Assembly (NCBI RefSeq): GCF_028622875.1
Contig: NZ_CP117709.1
Span: forward strand, 4,405,001-4,469,000
Direction of reading: 5' to 3'
Source: Streptomyces sp. MMBL 11-1
GTDB lineage: Bacteria; Actinomycetota; Actinomycetes; Streptomycetales; Streptomycetaceae
Length of the DNA: 64,000 nucleotides
Shown: positions 26,397-34,552 of the stretch, one piece after another
How positions within the stretch are numbered: position 1 is the stretch's first letter
Layout of the letters: every line of letters starts with the position of its first letter
Notes under the pieces: generated by a model
The model's input: only the letters and a program-made list of their open reading frames with translations
The model's database searches: none
Told to the model about the DNA's origin: nothing
Program-made: the position numbers and the translations under genes

Positions 26397-27680
26397 GTGC
26401 CTGAGTTGTCCACGCTCTCCCCCGGGCTGCGGCCTCCTGCCGACCGGCCCGTACCCCCCGAGCCCCGGACGCCCTCGCGCCCCGGGCCCCGGATCGCCGC
26501 CCCGCCCGAGCCCCGGGCGGGCCGGTTCCGCCGGGCGGTGGCCCGCCTGACCCCTGCCGACCGGGCGGTGCTGTGGCTCTACCTCCTCACCCGGATATCC
26601 CTGTGGGTCACGGCCCACTTCGCCCGTCGGCTGTTCCCGGCCCGCTCCGGCACGCGGGAGGCGGCGCCCGTCCTCGCGCCCTTCCAGCAGTGGGACGCGA
26701 ACCACTACCTCCACATAGCGCGCGACGGCTACTTCCCCGCCGGCGCGGGCCCGTGGACGAGCGGCTGGGACAACCGGGAGGCGTTCTTCCCGGGTTACCC
26801 CTTCCTCCTCCGTGCCGTGCACACGGTGGTGCCCGACTGGACGGCGGCCGGGCTGCTGATCTCGTTCGTCGCGGGGGCGGTGGCCGTACTGGCCCTGGCC
26901 CGTATCGCGCGGGCGTATCTGCCGCAGGACGCGGCGGGCCGCCGTACGGCTGCTCTCTTCCTGCTCTCGCCCTGCGCGGTGTTCCTGGCCGTCGGCTACA
27001 CGGAGGCGCTGTTCCTCGCGTTCGCCCTGCCCGCCTGGCTCGCCGCTGTGCGGCACCGCTGGGCGCTCGCCGCCGTACTGACGGCGCTGGCGACGACGGT
27101 GCGCGTCAGCGGGCTGTTCCTCGCCGCCGCCATCGCGCTGCTCTTCGTGCTGACCGCCCGGGAGAAGCGGGACCGGCGGAGTTGGCGAGCGGCGGGCTGG
27201 ACGCTGCTCCCGGCGCTGCCCCCGGCCGCGTACAGCTGGTACCTGCACGCGCGGACCGGCGACTGGATGGCCTGGAAGCACGCGCAGGAACGCGGCTGGT
27301 ACCGGACGTTCCACACCCCGTGGGAGGCGTGGGCGAACACCTGGAACGGGGCGTTCGGCCCTACGCAGACGACCGGCTACGCGTTCATGTTCCAGGCGGA
27401 ACTCGTGGCGATGCTGGTGGGGCTCGCGCTGGTGGCCGTACTCCTGTACCGCCGCCGCTGGCCCGAGGCGCTGTACGTGGCCCTCAGCCTCTGGGCCCTG
27501 GGCACCTCGTACTGGTACACGTCGATCCCGCGCGCGACGCTGCTGTGGTGGCCGCTGTGGATCGGCCTGGCGGCGCTGAGCCTGCGGCGGCCGTGGTTCA
27601 GGACGGCGTACCTGAGCGTGGCCGCGCCGCTGACGACGCTCATCGCGCTGACGTTCCTGACGGGGAGGTGGGCGGGGTGA
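26397..27680 (+). CDS. PIG-V-like membrane mannosyltransferase
   Basis: 427 aa with a Pro-rich cytoplasmic N-terminus and about ten membrane helices. The first outer loop has the catalytic-type pattern FQQWDANHYLHIARDGYF, where the WD pair is typical of GT-C transferases of the PIG-V group, followed by AFFPGYPFLLR. Such enzymes use polyprenyl-phosphate sugars to modify proteins or lipids outside the membrane. The GTG start has only a weak ribosome-binding site; a TTG three codons on is an alternative. Confidence 0.85.
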   Translation: MPELSTLSPGLRPPADRPVPPEPRTPSRPGPRIAAPPEPRAGRFRRAVARLTPADRAVLWLYLLTRISLWVTAHFARRLFPARSGTREAAPVLAPFQQWDANHYLHIARDGYFPAGAGPWTSGWDNREAFFPGYPFLLRAVHTVVPDWTAAGLLISFVAGAVAVLALARIARAYLPQDAAGRRTAALFLLSPCAVFLAVGYTEALFLAFALPAWLAAVRHRWALAAVLTALATTVRVSGLFLAAAIALLFVLTAREKRDRRSWRAAGWTLLPALPPAAYSWYLHARTGDWMAWKHAQERGWYRTFHTPWEAWANTWNGAFGPTQTTGYAFMFQAELVAMLVGLALVAVLLYRRRWPEALYVALSLWALGTSYWYTSIPRATLLWWPLWIGLAALSLRRPWFRTAYLSVAAPLTTLIALTFLTGRWAG

Positions 27681-27708
27681 GCGGATGGCCTCCGGCGGAG
27701 GAGGCAGG

Positions 27709-29904
27709 TTACGGCGTCTCTCCTCCGTCTCCACCGGCAGTGCTCCGCCCGTCGTCCAAAGTGCGCCGGCGTTCTGCGAGGCGGTCCAACGACCACAGGG
27801 TCCATGGATGCCCGGCCCCCAGCACGTGCTTCCGCGTATCCGCCACCAACTCTGCCTGTGCCACTGCCTCCTGGGAATGCCCGAGCTCTCCGAGCACGCG
27901 GCTCAGCAGGGAACGGGCTGCGAGAGTCCTCGGATGGTCGACTCCATAGGTGTGCTCGGAGCCTGTGACCACGTTGCGGACAAGAGGAAGAGCCTGGGAC
28001 TGACGGTCGGCGGTGACCAAGGCGAAGCCGTGGTTCAGTTCGGCGCCCAAGGTGATGGGGTGCCCGGGACCGAGCTCGCCGCGACAGTCCGACACCAGGG
28101 CGGCTCCGGCGTCCGGATGGGTCTCGGGACCGGCGGTGAACTCCAGCAGGTACGTCCGCGCGATGAGTGTGGACGGGTGGGTCGGGCCGAGCAGGGCGGT
28201 GCGCCCCTCCACCGCGCGCCGCACCAGCGCCACCGCCTCGTCCTTCCGATCGAGGACCCAGGCGAGCACCGGGGCCAGACCAGCGCAGCTCTCCAGCGTT
28301 TCGACGGCGCTCGCCCCGAACACGGCGGTGCAATCCGCCAGGGCGAGGCGATGGACAGCCTCCGCTTCCTCGTACCGTCCGAGCCGGTAGAGGGACCGGC
28401 CCGCGCGCTGGCGGATCGCGATCACCGCGGGGTGGTTCGCATCCAGTGCCTGTGTTCCTCGTGTCACCGCGTCCTGGGCCACCGACAGGGCCGACGCGTA
28501 GTCCCCGGCTCGATGGAGCGCGACCGCCAGCCGCAACGTGCAGTCCAGTACGCGTGTCAGGGCCGCCTGCCCTACCCCCGTCCACTGGGCCGCCCGCCGC
28601 AGCAACGCCAGGGTGTGCGGTACGTACGGGGCGAGGGGCGGGCCCTCACGCGCCCACGGTCGGGACACCTCCGGCACGACCGCGCTGAGCAGCTCTGCGG
28701 CCGTGCTCACCAGCGCGTCGTGCTGATCGGCCGGGGCACCGCGGGCGATGCTGTCCAGCAGTACGCCGTGGGTTCGCAGACAGCGGGGCGGGCCGGGGAC
28801 CAGACGGGTGAGGGAGTGGTCGAGCAGGCCGCGCAGCGCCGATTCCACCTGGGCCCGGGGCACGACCGCATCGATGTCCGACCCGGCGAGCAGATGGAGC
28901 GGCAGCGGGTCGTGGGACCAGCAGCTGAGCAACCGGGCCAAGGCAGTGGCTTCCGGCAGCCCCTGGTCATGCAGTGCGTTCAGCGAGAGCTCCCAAGTGG
29001 TGCTGGCGAGATGGCGGGAGGCGTCGCCGCCGCTGTACCCGGCCCCCTGATCCAGGAGCTCGATGGGATCCACCTCGTTGACCCGGTCGAGCGCCCGGCC
29101 GTACTCCGCCATGCTCCACGGGCTGATCACCTGATGCGCCAGAAAGCCACCAGCGAGGGTGAGCGCCAGGGGCAGCCTGCCCAGCCGGTCGGCGATCTCG
29201 GCCGCTTCCTCCGCCGTGCCCCTCTCCGGCGCGAGATCGCACAGCACTTGGGCTGCGTCCTCGCGCGGCAGCACCCCGACGTGATGAAGCGTCGCACCGG
29301 GCCACCAATGGGCGGCGACCTGGCGGGTGGTCACCAGGGTGATGCCGCGCGGGCTGGTGCGCAGCCAGTTGCCCTCGCGCAGGATGGCCGGGTTGTCGGC
29401 GTTGTCGATCACCAGCAACCAGGGCTGGTCGGAACGGTCCAGCCGCTCCCACACCAGGTCAGCGGCCGCGCGCAGCCCGTTACGCGCAGCGGTGAGCTCG
29501 CCTTCGCCCGCGCCGCGGTCGGCGGCGACAGCGAGCATTCCCGCGCGCAGTGAGGCCAGGTCGGGAGCGTTCACCCAGAGGCCGGCCCGGCCGCCTTCGG
29601 CGGTCGCGATGCGAAAGGCCTCCGAGGCGACGGCGGTCTTTCCGCATCCGCCCAGGCCGTGAAGTACGTAGACCTGCTCCGCTCCGCCATCCTCCATGGC
29701 CGACCGCAGTTGCGTCATCAGCTCCAGCCGGTCGCGCAGGACGACCGGTGCGCGCCCTACCGCCGGCTGCCGCACGGAATCGGGAGCGGACCCGGCCGGG
29801 AACGCCGGCTGTCCGTGGTGGTGGTGCTCCGTGATGTGCTGGTCGCCCGCGCTCTGGAAGACGCGGCCGCTGCCCTCCGCCCGCCCCTCGGTCGAGCCGT
29901 TCAC
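27709..29904 (-). CDS. NB-ARC/TPR (NLR-like) protein with N-terminal RVFQ-DQHIT motif
   Basis: 731 aa from GTG 29904, which overlaps the stop codon of the upstream gene (GTGA); the longer frame to 30087 runs antiphase through that gene. Residues 11-25 are GSGRVFQSAGDQHIT, a near copy of the C-terminal motif of the upstream protein. The STAND ATPase follows: P-loop LHGLGGCGKTA (Lys89), Walker B-like WLLVIDNAD (about 162-170), sensor-type TLVTTRQ, the GLPLAL-type box RLPLALTLAGG, and a winged-helix part. The C-terminal about 280 aa are TPR repeats (LGRYEEAEAVHRLALADC, LGPTHPSTLIARTYLL, YGVDHPRTLAARSLL). Such proteins are ligand-triggered switches in immunity or cell-death pathways. Confidence 0.85.
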   Translation of the reverse strand: MNGSTEGRAEGSGRVFQSAGDQHITEHHHHGQPAFPAGSAPDSVRQPAVGRAPVVLRDRLELMTQLRSAMEDGGAEQVYVLHGLGGCGKTAVASEAFRIATAEGGRAGLWVNAPDLASLRAGMLAVAADRGAGEGELTAARNGLRAAADLVWERLDRSDQPWLLVIDNADNPAILREGNWLRTSPRGITLVTTRQVAAHWWPGATLHHVGVLPREDAAQVLCDLAPERGTAEEAAEIADRLGRLPLALTLAGGFLAHQVISPWSMAEYGRALDRVNEVDPIELLDQGAGYSGGDASRHLASTTWELSLNALHDQGLPEATALARLLSCWSHDPLPLHLLAGSDIDAVVPRAQVESALRGLLDHSLTRLVPGPPRCLRTHGVLLDSIARGAPADQHDALVSTAAELLSAVVPEVSRPWAREGPPLAPYVPHTLALLRRAAQWTGVGQAALTRVLDCTLRLAVALHRAGDYASALSVAQDAVTRGTQALDANHPAVIAIRQRAGRSLYRLGRYEEAEAVHRLALADCTAVFGASAVETLESCAGLAPVLAWVLDRKDEAVALVRRAVEGRTALLGPTHPSTLIARTYLLEFTAGPETHPDAGAALVSDCRGELGPGHPITLGAELNHGFALVTADRQSQALPLVRNVVTGSEHTYGVDHPRTLAARSLLSRVLGELGHSQEAVAQAELVADTRKHVLGAGHPWTLWSLDRLAERRRTLDDGRSTAGGDGGETP

Positions 29905-30299
29905 CGTGCGGTGATGTGCTGGTCCCGGCCGGCCTGGTAGACCCTGGAGTGGCCGCTGGCCGTGGCGTGTTGTGAGACGGTCGTGGCGGGTGCTGACGCG
30001 TCGGGTGCGAGCTCGTCGAGGAGCTTTCGGAGCTCCTCCGCGACCTCTGGCCGGTCGGTCAACAACCGTCGGATCCGGCCCTGCCACTCGGCGGCGAGTT
30101 CCCCTTCGGCGGTGGCGTCGGTGGCCAGATCCTCCCGGGTGTTGGCGAGTTCGGCCGCCACCGCGTCAGCTCGCTCGGGTCGAGCCCGCTGCCAGAGGGC
30201 GACGAACCCGTCCCTGGTGTGCTCCCAGGCGTCGGTCGCCATCAGGCCGACAAGTGTCACGCTCGCGCTCTGGGCGAGCGTGACCAGCTCCGGGTTCAT
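29901..30299 (-). CDS. Small helical effector-like protein with C-terminal RVYQAGRDQHIT motif
   Basis: 132 aa. The N-terminus has hydrophobic helices (LVTLAQSASVTLVGLMATDAWE, then DGFVALWQRARPERADAVAA) of the kind described as the Bell domain of bacterial effectors. The middle is helical and charged, and a Ser/Thr-rich linker leads to GHSRVYQAGRDQHIT at 116-130. The same motif opens the NB-ARC/TPR protein encoded next. In the known scheme the NLR, once triggered, templates an amyloid-like fold of the effector's motif, and the helical domain then damages the membrane. The assignment of Bell-like fold is by pattern only. Confidence 0.75.
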   Translation of the reverse strand: MNPELVTLAQSASVTLVGLMATDAWEHTRDGFVALWQRARPERADAVAAELANTREDLATDATAEGELAAEWQGRIRRLLTDRPEVAEELRKLLDELAPDASAPATTVSQHATASGHSRVYQAGRDQHITAR

Positions 30300-30345
30300 G
30301 ACGCGGGCTCCTACCGGTGTTGAGGTCGGCGTTGGCGGTCAGCCG

Positions 30346-30993
30346 TCAGTGGCCAGTGGTCGGTGGTCGGCGGTCGGCGGTCAATTGGGCGGCGGTCGGC
30401 GGGGCGAGCGGGGCGATCTCCCGTTCGAAGAACTCCGGAAAACCCTCGCCCATCGCGTACAGGGCCTCGAACTCCCGGGTCGTCCGGTTGACCTGGTCGG
30501 GGTCGGTGAAGCGACGGGCTCCCGCGCCCTTCAACTCGTCGTCGTAGATCACGGCGTACATCACCGAGCGTCCGAGAACGATGACCTCGGGCACCGGCGC
30601 ATCCCGTTCCAGGTCCGCGATCTTCCGGGCGTCCAGGACACGGATCTCCTCGCCCAGCTCCGACCTGAGCCGGAACACGTGCATCTCCCACTGCAGATAC
30701 GGAGACACTGGGAACTCCACGACACGAACCCTGCGGAAGGCCAGGCCGCGTCGAGCGGTATCCCGGAAGTAGGCGGCAGTCGAAGCCCGCTCGTCCTCTA
30801 TCAGCCGCAGGGCCCCGGCCCAGTCCCCGGAGGCGAAGGCGTCATAGCTGGGAGAGCCCTGCTCCTTGAACGTCTGACCACGCTCGATCTTGGCGAGCAG
30901 GCTGATGTCGCTCTGATGGACCCGACCGAAATCGGCGAGGTAGTCGGCTCGTGAGAGGATCTCGCCGGCACCGCTGCGGAAGCACTCAAACAT
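30346..30993 (-). CDS. DUF6879-family protein
   Basis: 215 aa from ATG 30993 with AGGGGGA 9 nt upstream. The conserved core reads LRLIEDERASTAAYFRDTARRGLAFRRVRVVEFPVSPYLQWEMHVF, then DLERDAPVPEVIVLGRSVMYAVIYD, as in the DUF6879 family of actinomycete proteins often beside regulators. Function is unknown. The last about 15 residues come from a GGTCGGCGGT-type repeat and look like a drifted C-terminus. It overlaps the preceding gene by 8 nt. Confidence 0.75.
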   Translation of the reverse strand: MFECFRSGAGEILSRADYLADFGRVHQSDISLLAKIERGQTFKEQGSPSYDAFASGDWAGALRLIEDERASTAAYFRDTARRGLAFRRVRVVEFPVSPYLQWEMHVFRLRSELGEEIRVLDARKIADLERDAPVPEVIVLGRSVMYAVIYDDELKGAGARRFTDPDQVNRTTREFEALYAMGEGFPEFFEREIAPLAPPTAAQLTADRRPPTTGH

Positions 30994-31255
30994 CGGGGAT
31001 GTCCCCCTTTGCCGCGACGAGCATCCTGCGGGGGATGACCACGAGGCGCTCATCGGGACCGATGAAGACCCCGTCCGGGAGGCGCGTGCCCAGAGAGCCG
31101 GTGAGGTCGCGTCCGATCACGGCGATGTCGCCGTTCTCCAGCTCCCAGATATCCGGGCATTCGGGTCCGGTAGTGGTGGCGCCCAGCTCCAGTGCCGACT
31201 TTCCGAGGCGTCTCTTGAAGCCGGTGTCAGGATCAGCTTCCCAGGGTCTGCCCAT
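30986..31255 (-). CDS. Small conserved protein upstream of DUF6879
   Basis: 89 aa from an ATG with GAGGGGAGGG upstream. Pattern: PDIWELENGDIAVIGRDLTGSL followed by DERLVVIPRRMLVAAKGDIP. No signal peptide or catalytic motif. I have seen this type as the partner upstream of DUF6879 genes in Streptomyces. The two are translationally coupled here. Confidence 0.7.
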   Translation of the reverse strand: MGRPWEADPDTGFKRRLGKSALELGATTTGPECPDIWELENGDIAVIGRDLTGSLGTRLPDGVFIGPDERLVVIPRRMLVAAKGDIPDV

Positions 31256-31382
31256 GCTGCGCCCTCCCCTCCCGAGTGGGTCAACTTACCAGTGACTACC
31301 AGGTCAATTCCGGTGTCAAGCAGGCTATTCGGCCTGATCGGGTGAGCCGTGGGGGACAAGGGTTCCGTCCGGGGACGGATGT

Positions 31383-32051
31383 TCACCCCGTCCCGTGCAG
31401 CCGGTTCAGCTCCAGCCCCGCAGGCGGCGGGAGCGGGCGGTTCGAAGGGGTCGCCCGGAAGGATTCCAGCAGGTAGCCGACCAGGCGGCGGGACGCGGCG
31501 GCGGAGTCCGGGCCCGCCCCGTTCGCCACGCCGTTGTTGGCCAGCAGGACCAGCACCACGTCGGAGACGTCGAAGTCCGGCCGCAGCGCTCCTGCCGCCT
31601 TCGCCCGCCGCACCAGCAGCGCGAGCCCCTCCTCCGCCCTGTCCCGCTCCCCGGCGTACGCCGTCCCGTCCGGGAAGCGGGACAGGAACGCGTGGGTGAA
31701 GCCCCGGTCGGCGGCCTGCATCGCGCACACCTTCCGGAACACCGTGCAGAAACCGCGCCACGGGTCCGGGTCCTCCAGCGCCTCGTCCAGTACGCCCGCG
31801 CACTCGGCGAGCTGCTCGGCGAACGCCTCGGTGATCAGCGAGGCCCGGGTGGGGAAGCGCCGGTAGAGGGTGGCGACGCCGACCTCCGCCCGCCGCGCGA
31901 TCGCGCTGATCGGCACGTCGATGCCGTGCAGCGCGTACGCCTCCCGGGCGGCCCGCAGGATGCGCTCCCGGTTCTCCCGGGCGTCCGCCCGCAGAGCGTC
32001 GGCGGGGGCCGGTCCGGTCGGGGGCGGGATGTGAGAAGGCTGGGCCGACAT
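31383..32051 (-). CDS. TetR-family regulator
   Basis: 222 aa from ATG 32051; a GTG three codons upstream is possible. The N-terminal helix-turn-helix is clear: RERILRAAREAYALHGID, VPISAIARRAEVGVATLYRRFP, TRASLITEAFAEQL. The ligand domain ends in LVGYLLESFRA. It is divergent from the oxidoreductase gene at 32166 and flanks a dyad (32061-32090), so it most likely represses that gene and itself. Confidence 0.9.
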   Translation of the reverse strand: MSAQPSHIPPPTGPAPADALRADARENRERILRAAREAYALHGIDVPISAIARRAEVGVATLYRRFPTRASLITEAFAEQLAECAGVLDEALEDPDPWRGFCTVFRKVCAMQAADRGFTHAFLSRFPDGTAYAGERDRAEEGLALLVRRAKAAGALRPDFDVSDVVLVLLANNGVANGAGPDSAAASRRLVGYLLESFRATPSNRPLPPPAGLELNRLHGTG

Positions 32052-32060
32052 GTCTCTCAC

Positions 32061-32090
32061 TTTACGGTAAATGGAGAGAGGTCTCCGTTT
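32061..32090. promoter_or_regulatory. TetR operator candidate
   Basis: Two overlapping dyads: TTTACGGTAAA (32061-32071, perfect) and AAATGGAGA-GAGG-TCTCCGTTT (32069-32090, one mismatch). They lie in the divergent gap between the TetR and oxidoreductase genes. Confidence 0.6.
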
Positions 32091-32165
32091 AGCCGCCTAC
32101 CGTGAAAGGCGAGGGACGAGGACAGGCCGTACCTCGTATCGACGGAACAGGACGGGACCCCCATC

Positions 32166-33122
32166 GTGAACGACATGCGTGCGGCGCTCTACGACCGTTA
32201 CGGACCGCCCGAGGTCCTCTACGAGGGCCGGGTCCCCGTGCCGGTACGCGGGCCGGGCGAGGTGCTCGTGCGCGTCCACGCGGCGAGCGTCAACGGCGGC
32301 GAGCTGCACGGCCGCGCCGGGAAGGTCCGCCTGGTCACCGGCCGCCGCTTTCCGCAGCGGACCGGGCTCGACTTCGTGGGCGAGGTCGCCGAGGTGGACG
32401 CCTCGGTCACCGGGCCGCGAGCGGGAGACCGGGTCTGGGGCCTGCTGGGGCGCACCTTCGGCAGCGCGGCCGAGTACGTGTCGGTCCGCCCGCGCCAGAT
32501 CGCGTACGCCCCCACGAACGTCACCCCGGCCGAGGCCGTTTCGCTGCTCGCCGGGGGCACCACGTCGCTCACCGCCCTGCGTGACAAGGCCGGTCTGCGG
32601 GCGGGCGAACGCCTCCTCGTGCGCGGGGCCTCCGGCGGTGTCGGCAGCGTCGCCGTCCAGCTCGGCAAGGCCCTCGGCGCACAGGTCACCGGTCTCGCGA
32701 GCGCGAAGAACCTCGACTTCGTCCGTGAGCTGGGCGCGGACGAGACCCTGGACCACCGGGCGACACCCCTGGCCGGCCTGGACCGTTACGACGTCATCCT
32801 CGACACCGTGGGAACGGAACACCGCGTGCTGCGCGGCCGGTTGGCCCCGGGCGGCCGTCTCGTCTCCATCGCCTTCGACCTCGACCGTCCGGCCCGGAGC
32901 ATCGGCTACCTGCTCGGTTCGGCCGTGCACGGCCGTCGCCGCGTCCGCTTCTTCAGCGGAAACCCGAAGCACGACCTGCTCGCCGAGCTGACCGCCTCCG
33001 TGGAACGGGGCGACCTGCGGCCCGTCGTCGACATGGTCCGCCCGCTGGCGGAGATCGCCGCCGCCCACCGCGCCCTGGAGGCGGGTGGCGTGCGGGGCAA
33101 GCACGTGATCGAACTCGTCTGA
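32166..33122 (+). CDS. NAD(P)-dependent quinone-oxidoreductase-like MDR enzyme
   Basis: 318 aa, zinc-independent medium-chain reductase. The N-terminal GroES-like half has GEVLVRVHAASVNGGELHGRAG and RTGLDFVGEVAEV. The nucleotide site is LLVRGASGGVGSVAVQLGKALG. No catalytic zinc ligands are present. It probably reduces a quinone or enone under control of the adjacent TetR regulator. Start GTG 32166 or ATG 32175. Confidence 0.9.
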   Translation: MNDMRAALYDRYGPPEVLYEGRVPVPVRGPGEVLVRVHAASVNGGELHGRAGKVRLVTGRRFPQRTGLDFVGEVAEVDASVTGPRAGDRVWGLLGRTFGSAAEYVSVRPRQIAYAPTNVTPAEAVSLLAGGTTSLTALRDKAGLRAGERLLVRGASGGVGSVAVQLGKALGAQVTGLASAKNLDFVRELGADETLDHRATPLAGLDRYDVILDTVGTEHRVLRGRLAPGGRLVSIAFDLDRPARSIGYLLGSAVHGRRRVRFFSGNPKHDLLAELTASVERGDLRPVVDMVRPLAEIAAAHRALEAGGVRGKHVIELV

Positions 33123-33321
33123 CGGGGCGTCCGGTGTGCGACTTCCGGTGTGCGACTTCCGGCGGGCGCGGTCGGGGGCGAGGGCCTTCAGATGATGCAG
33201 ATGACGCGCGGGTCGTGCCCTCGCCCGTTTCGGACCGGGTGGTGACGGTCGGCCGCGCGGGGGAGGCGGTTCATTCTGGCGGTTGATGCCGTACGCCTCT
33301 GCCGGTGCGAGGTTCGGTTGT

Positions 33322-34464
33322 ATGGAGACCGAAGCAGGGGCAGGGGCAGGGGCAGGGGCCGGCGCAGGGGCCGGGGCCGAGGCGGGTACGAGGTCGCTTC
33401 GGCGTGCGTGGTGGCAGCGGTGCCGAAGCCGGGTGGACCGGGCCACGACCGTATGGGCGGTGGCGTACGCGGGCTTCGGCCTGGTGTGCGCGTTGTGGGG
33501 GACGCCGCTGTTCCACATGGGCGGGGCCCCGACCTCCCCGGCGCTGAACTGGGCGGTCGTGGGGGTGGGGACGCTGGCCGCGGTGGTCTCCGGCGCGGTG
33601 ACGCGGTACGAGGCGTGGCCGGGCCTGCGCGTGCTGCTGTGGGTGACCTGCGTACTGGCCGGGCTCGCCGCGTTCGGCCTGCTGCTGGACGTTGTCACGC
33701 TGGTCTTCGGCCAGGGGGTGGACAGCGTGCCGGCCGCCGTGAACCACGCCCTGGCCGCGACCGGGTGCCTGCTGCTCGCGGCCACGGCCCGGACCGTCGG
33801 CGGCCCGGGCCCCGCGACCGTCGGCGGCCCCGGCGCCGCGACCGTCGTGGCCGTCCCGCCGGCCCCGACCGCCGCCACTCGACCGGTACAACTCGCCGCC
33901 TGTGCGGGCACGGTGGCCTTTCTGCCTTATGTGGCGATGAAGATCGTATGGGTGGCCGGCGGTACCTTCGCCGGGAACACCGGCGAGCAGATGCTCGCGA
34001 TTTCCCGGCACAACGGAGCCTCGGAGATCTGGCTCACCCTGGAGTCCTGGGGCCTGGACGGCACCGTGCTGCTGGCCGCGCTCGGTGTCTTCCTGCTGTG
34101 GGGTCTGGTCCGGCCGTGGGGCCAGGTCTACCCGCGCTGGACACCGTGGCTGCGCGGCCGGCGCGTCCCCCGCGCGCTCCCTCTCGTCCCGGCCGTGGTG
34201 GGTGCCGCGACCCTGGCCCCGTACGGGGTGCTCGGCGGCGCCTACCTCGCTCTGGCCACGGCCGACGTCGTCACGATGAGCCGGGGCGACTTCTCCTCGC
34301 CCGGTGACGCGCTGCTGGTCGGCTGGATCGGCATGGTCGCGTTCGGCGTCTACGGATGCGCCCTGATCGCCGCCACCCGTTCGTACTGGATGCGTACCCG
34401 CCCCGTTGCCGTCGCGGTGAACAGTCGATCGCCCCTTCCCCGGAGCCTGGACCAGCATGGCTGA
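33322..34464 (+). CDS. Integral membrane protein of unknown function
   Basis: 380 aa from ATG 33322; GAGG lies about 10 nt upstream. The N-terminus has an (AG)n run coded by GGGGCA repeats. At least eight hydrophobic segments follow, for example TVWAVAYAGFGLVCALWG, LNWAVVGVGTLAAVVSGAV and VLLWVTCVLAGLAAFGLLLD. A second low-complexity stretch (TVGGPGPATVGGPGAATV) lies in a mid loop. No transporter or enzyme motif is recognised. It sits directly upstream of a receptor kinase. Confidence 0.75.
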   Translation: METEAGAGAGAGAGAGAGAEAGTRSLRRAWWQRCRSRVDRATTVWAVAYAGFGLVCALWGTPLFHMGGAPTSPALNWAVVGVGTLAAVVSGAVTRYEAWPGLRVLLWVTCVLAGLAAFGLLLDVVTLVFGQGVDSVPAAVNHALAATGCLLLAATARTVGGPGPATVGGPGAATVVAVPPAPTAATRPVQLAACAGTVAFLPYVAMKIVWVAGGTFAGNTGEQMLAISRHNGASEIWLTLESWGLDGTVLLAALGVFLLWGLVRPWGQVYPRWTPWLRGRRVPRALPLVPAVVGAATLAPYGVLGGAYLALATADVVTMSRGDFSSPGDALLVGWIGMVAFGVYGCALIAATRSYWMRTRPVAVAVNSRSPLPRSLDQHG

Positions 34465-34552
34465 AAGCCCCAACTGGTCAATTACGTACGTGGGTTGATG
34501 CCGCCATCGGTTCCGTGCGGGCGGGATGTGTCGGTGCCGTACCGTTCCGCCC

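Noticed and set aside
24115..27734. Long antisense frames over the HEAT-like, sigma factor and PIG-V-like genes
   Set aside because: They cover several unrelated plus-strand genes and lack any family pattern.
29905..30087. 61-codon N-terminal extension of the NB-ARC/TPR gene
   Set aside because: It is antiphase to the real upstream small gene, and the GTG at 29904 gives a coupled start and places the shared motif at the N-terminus.
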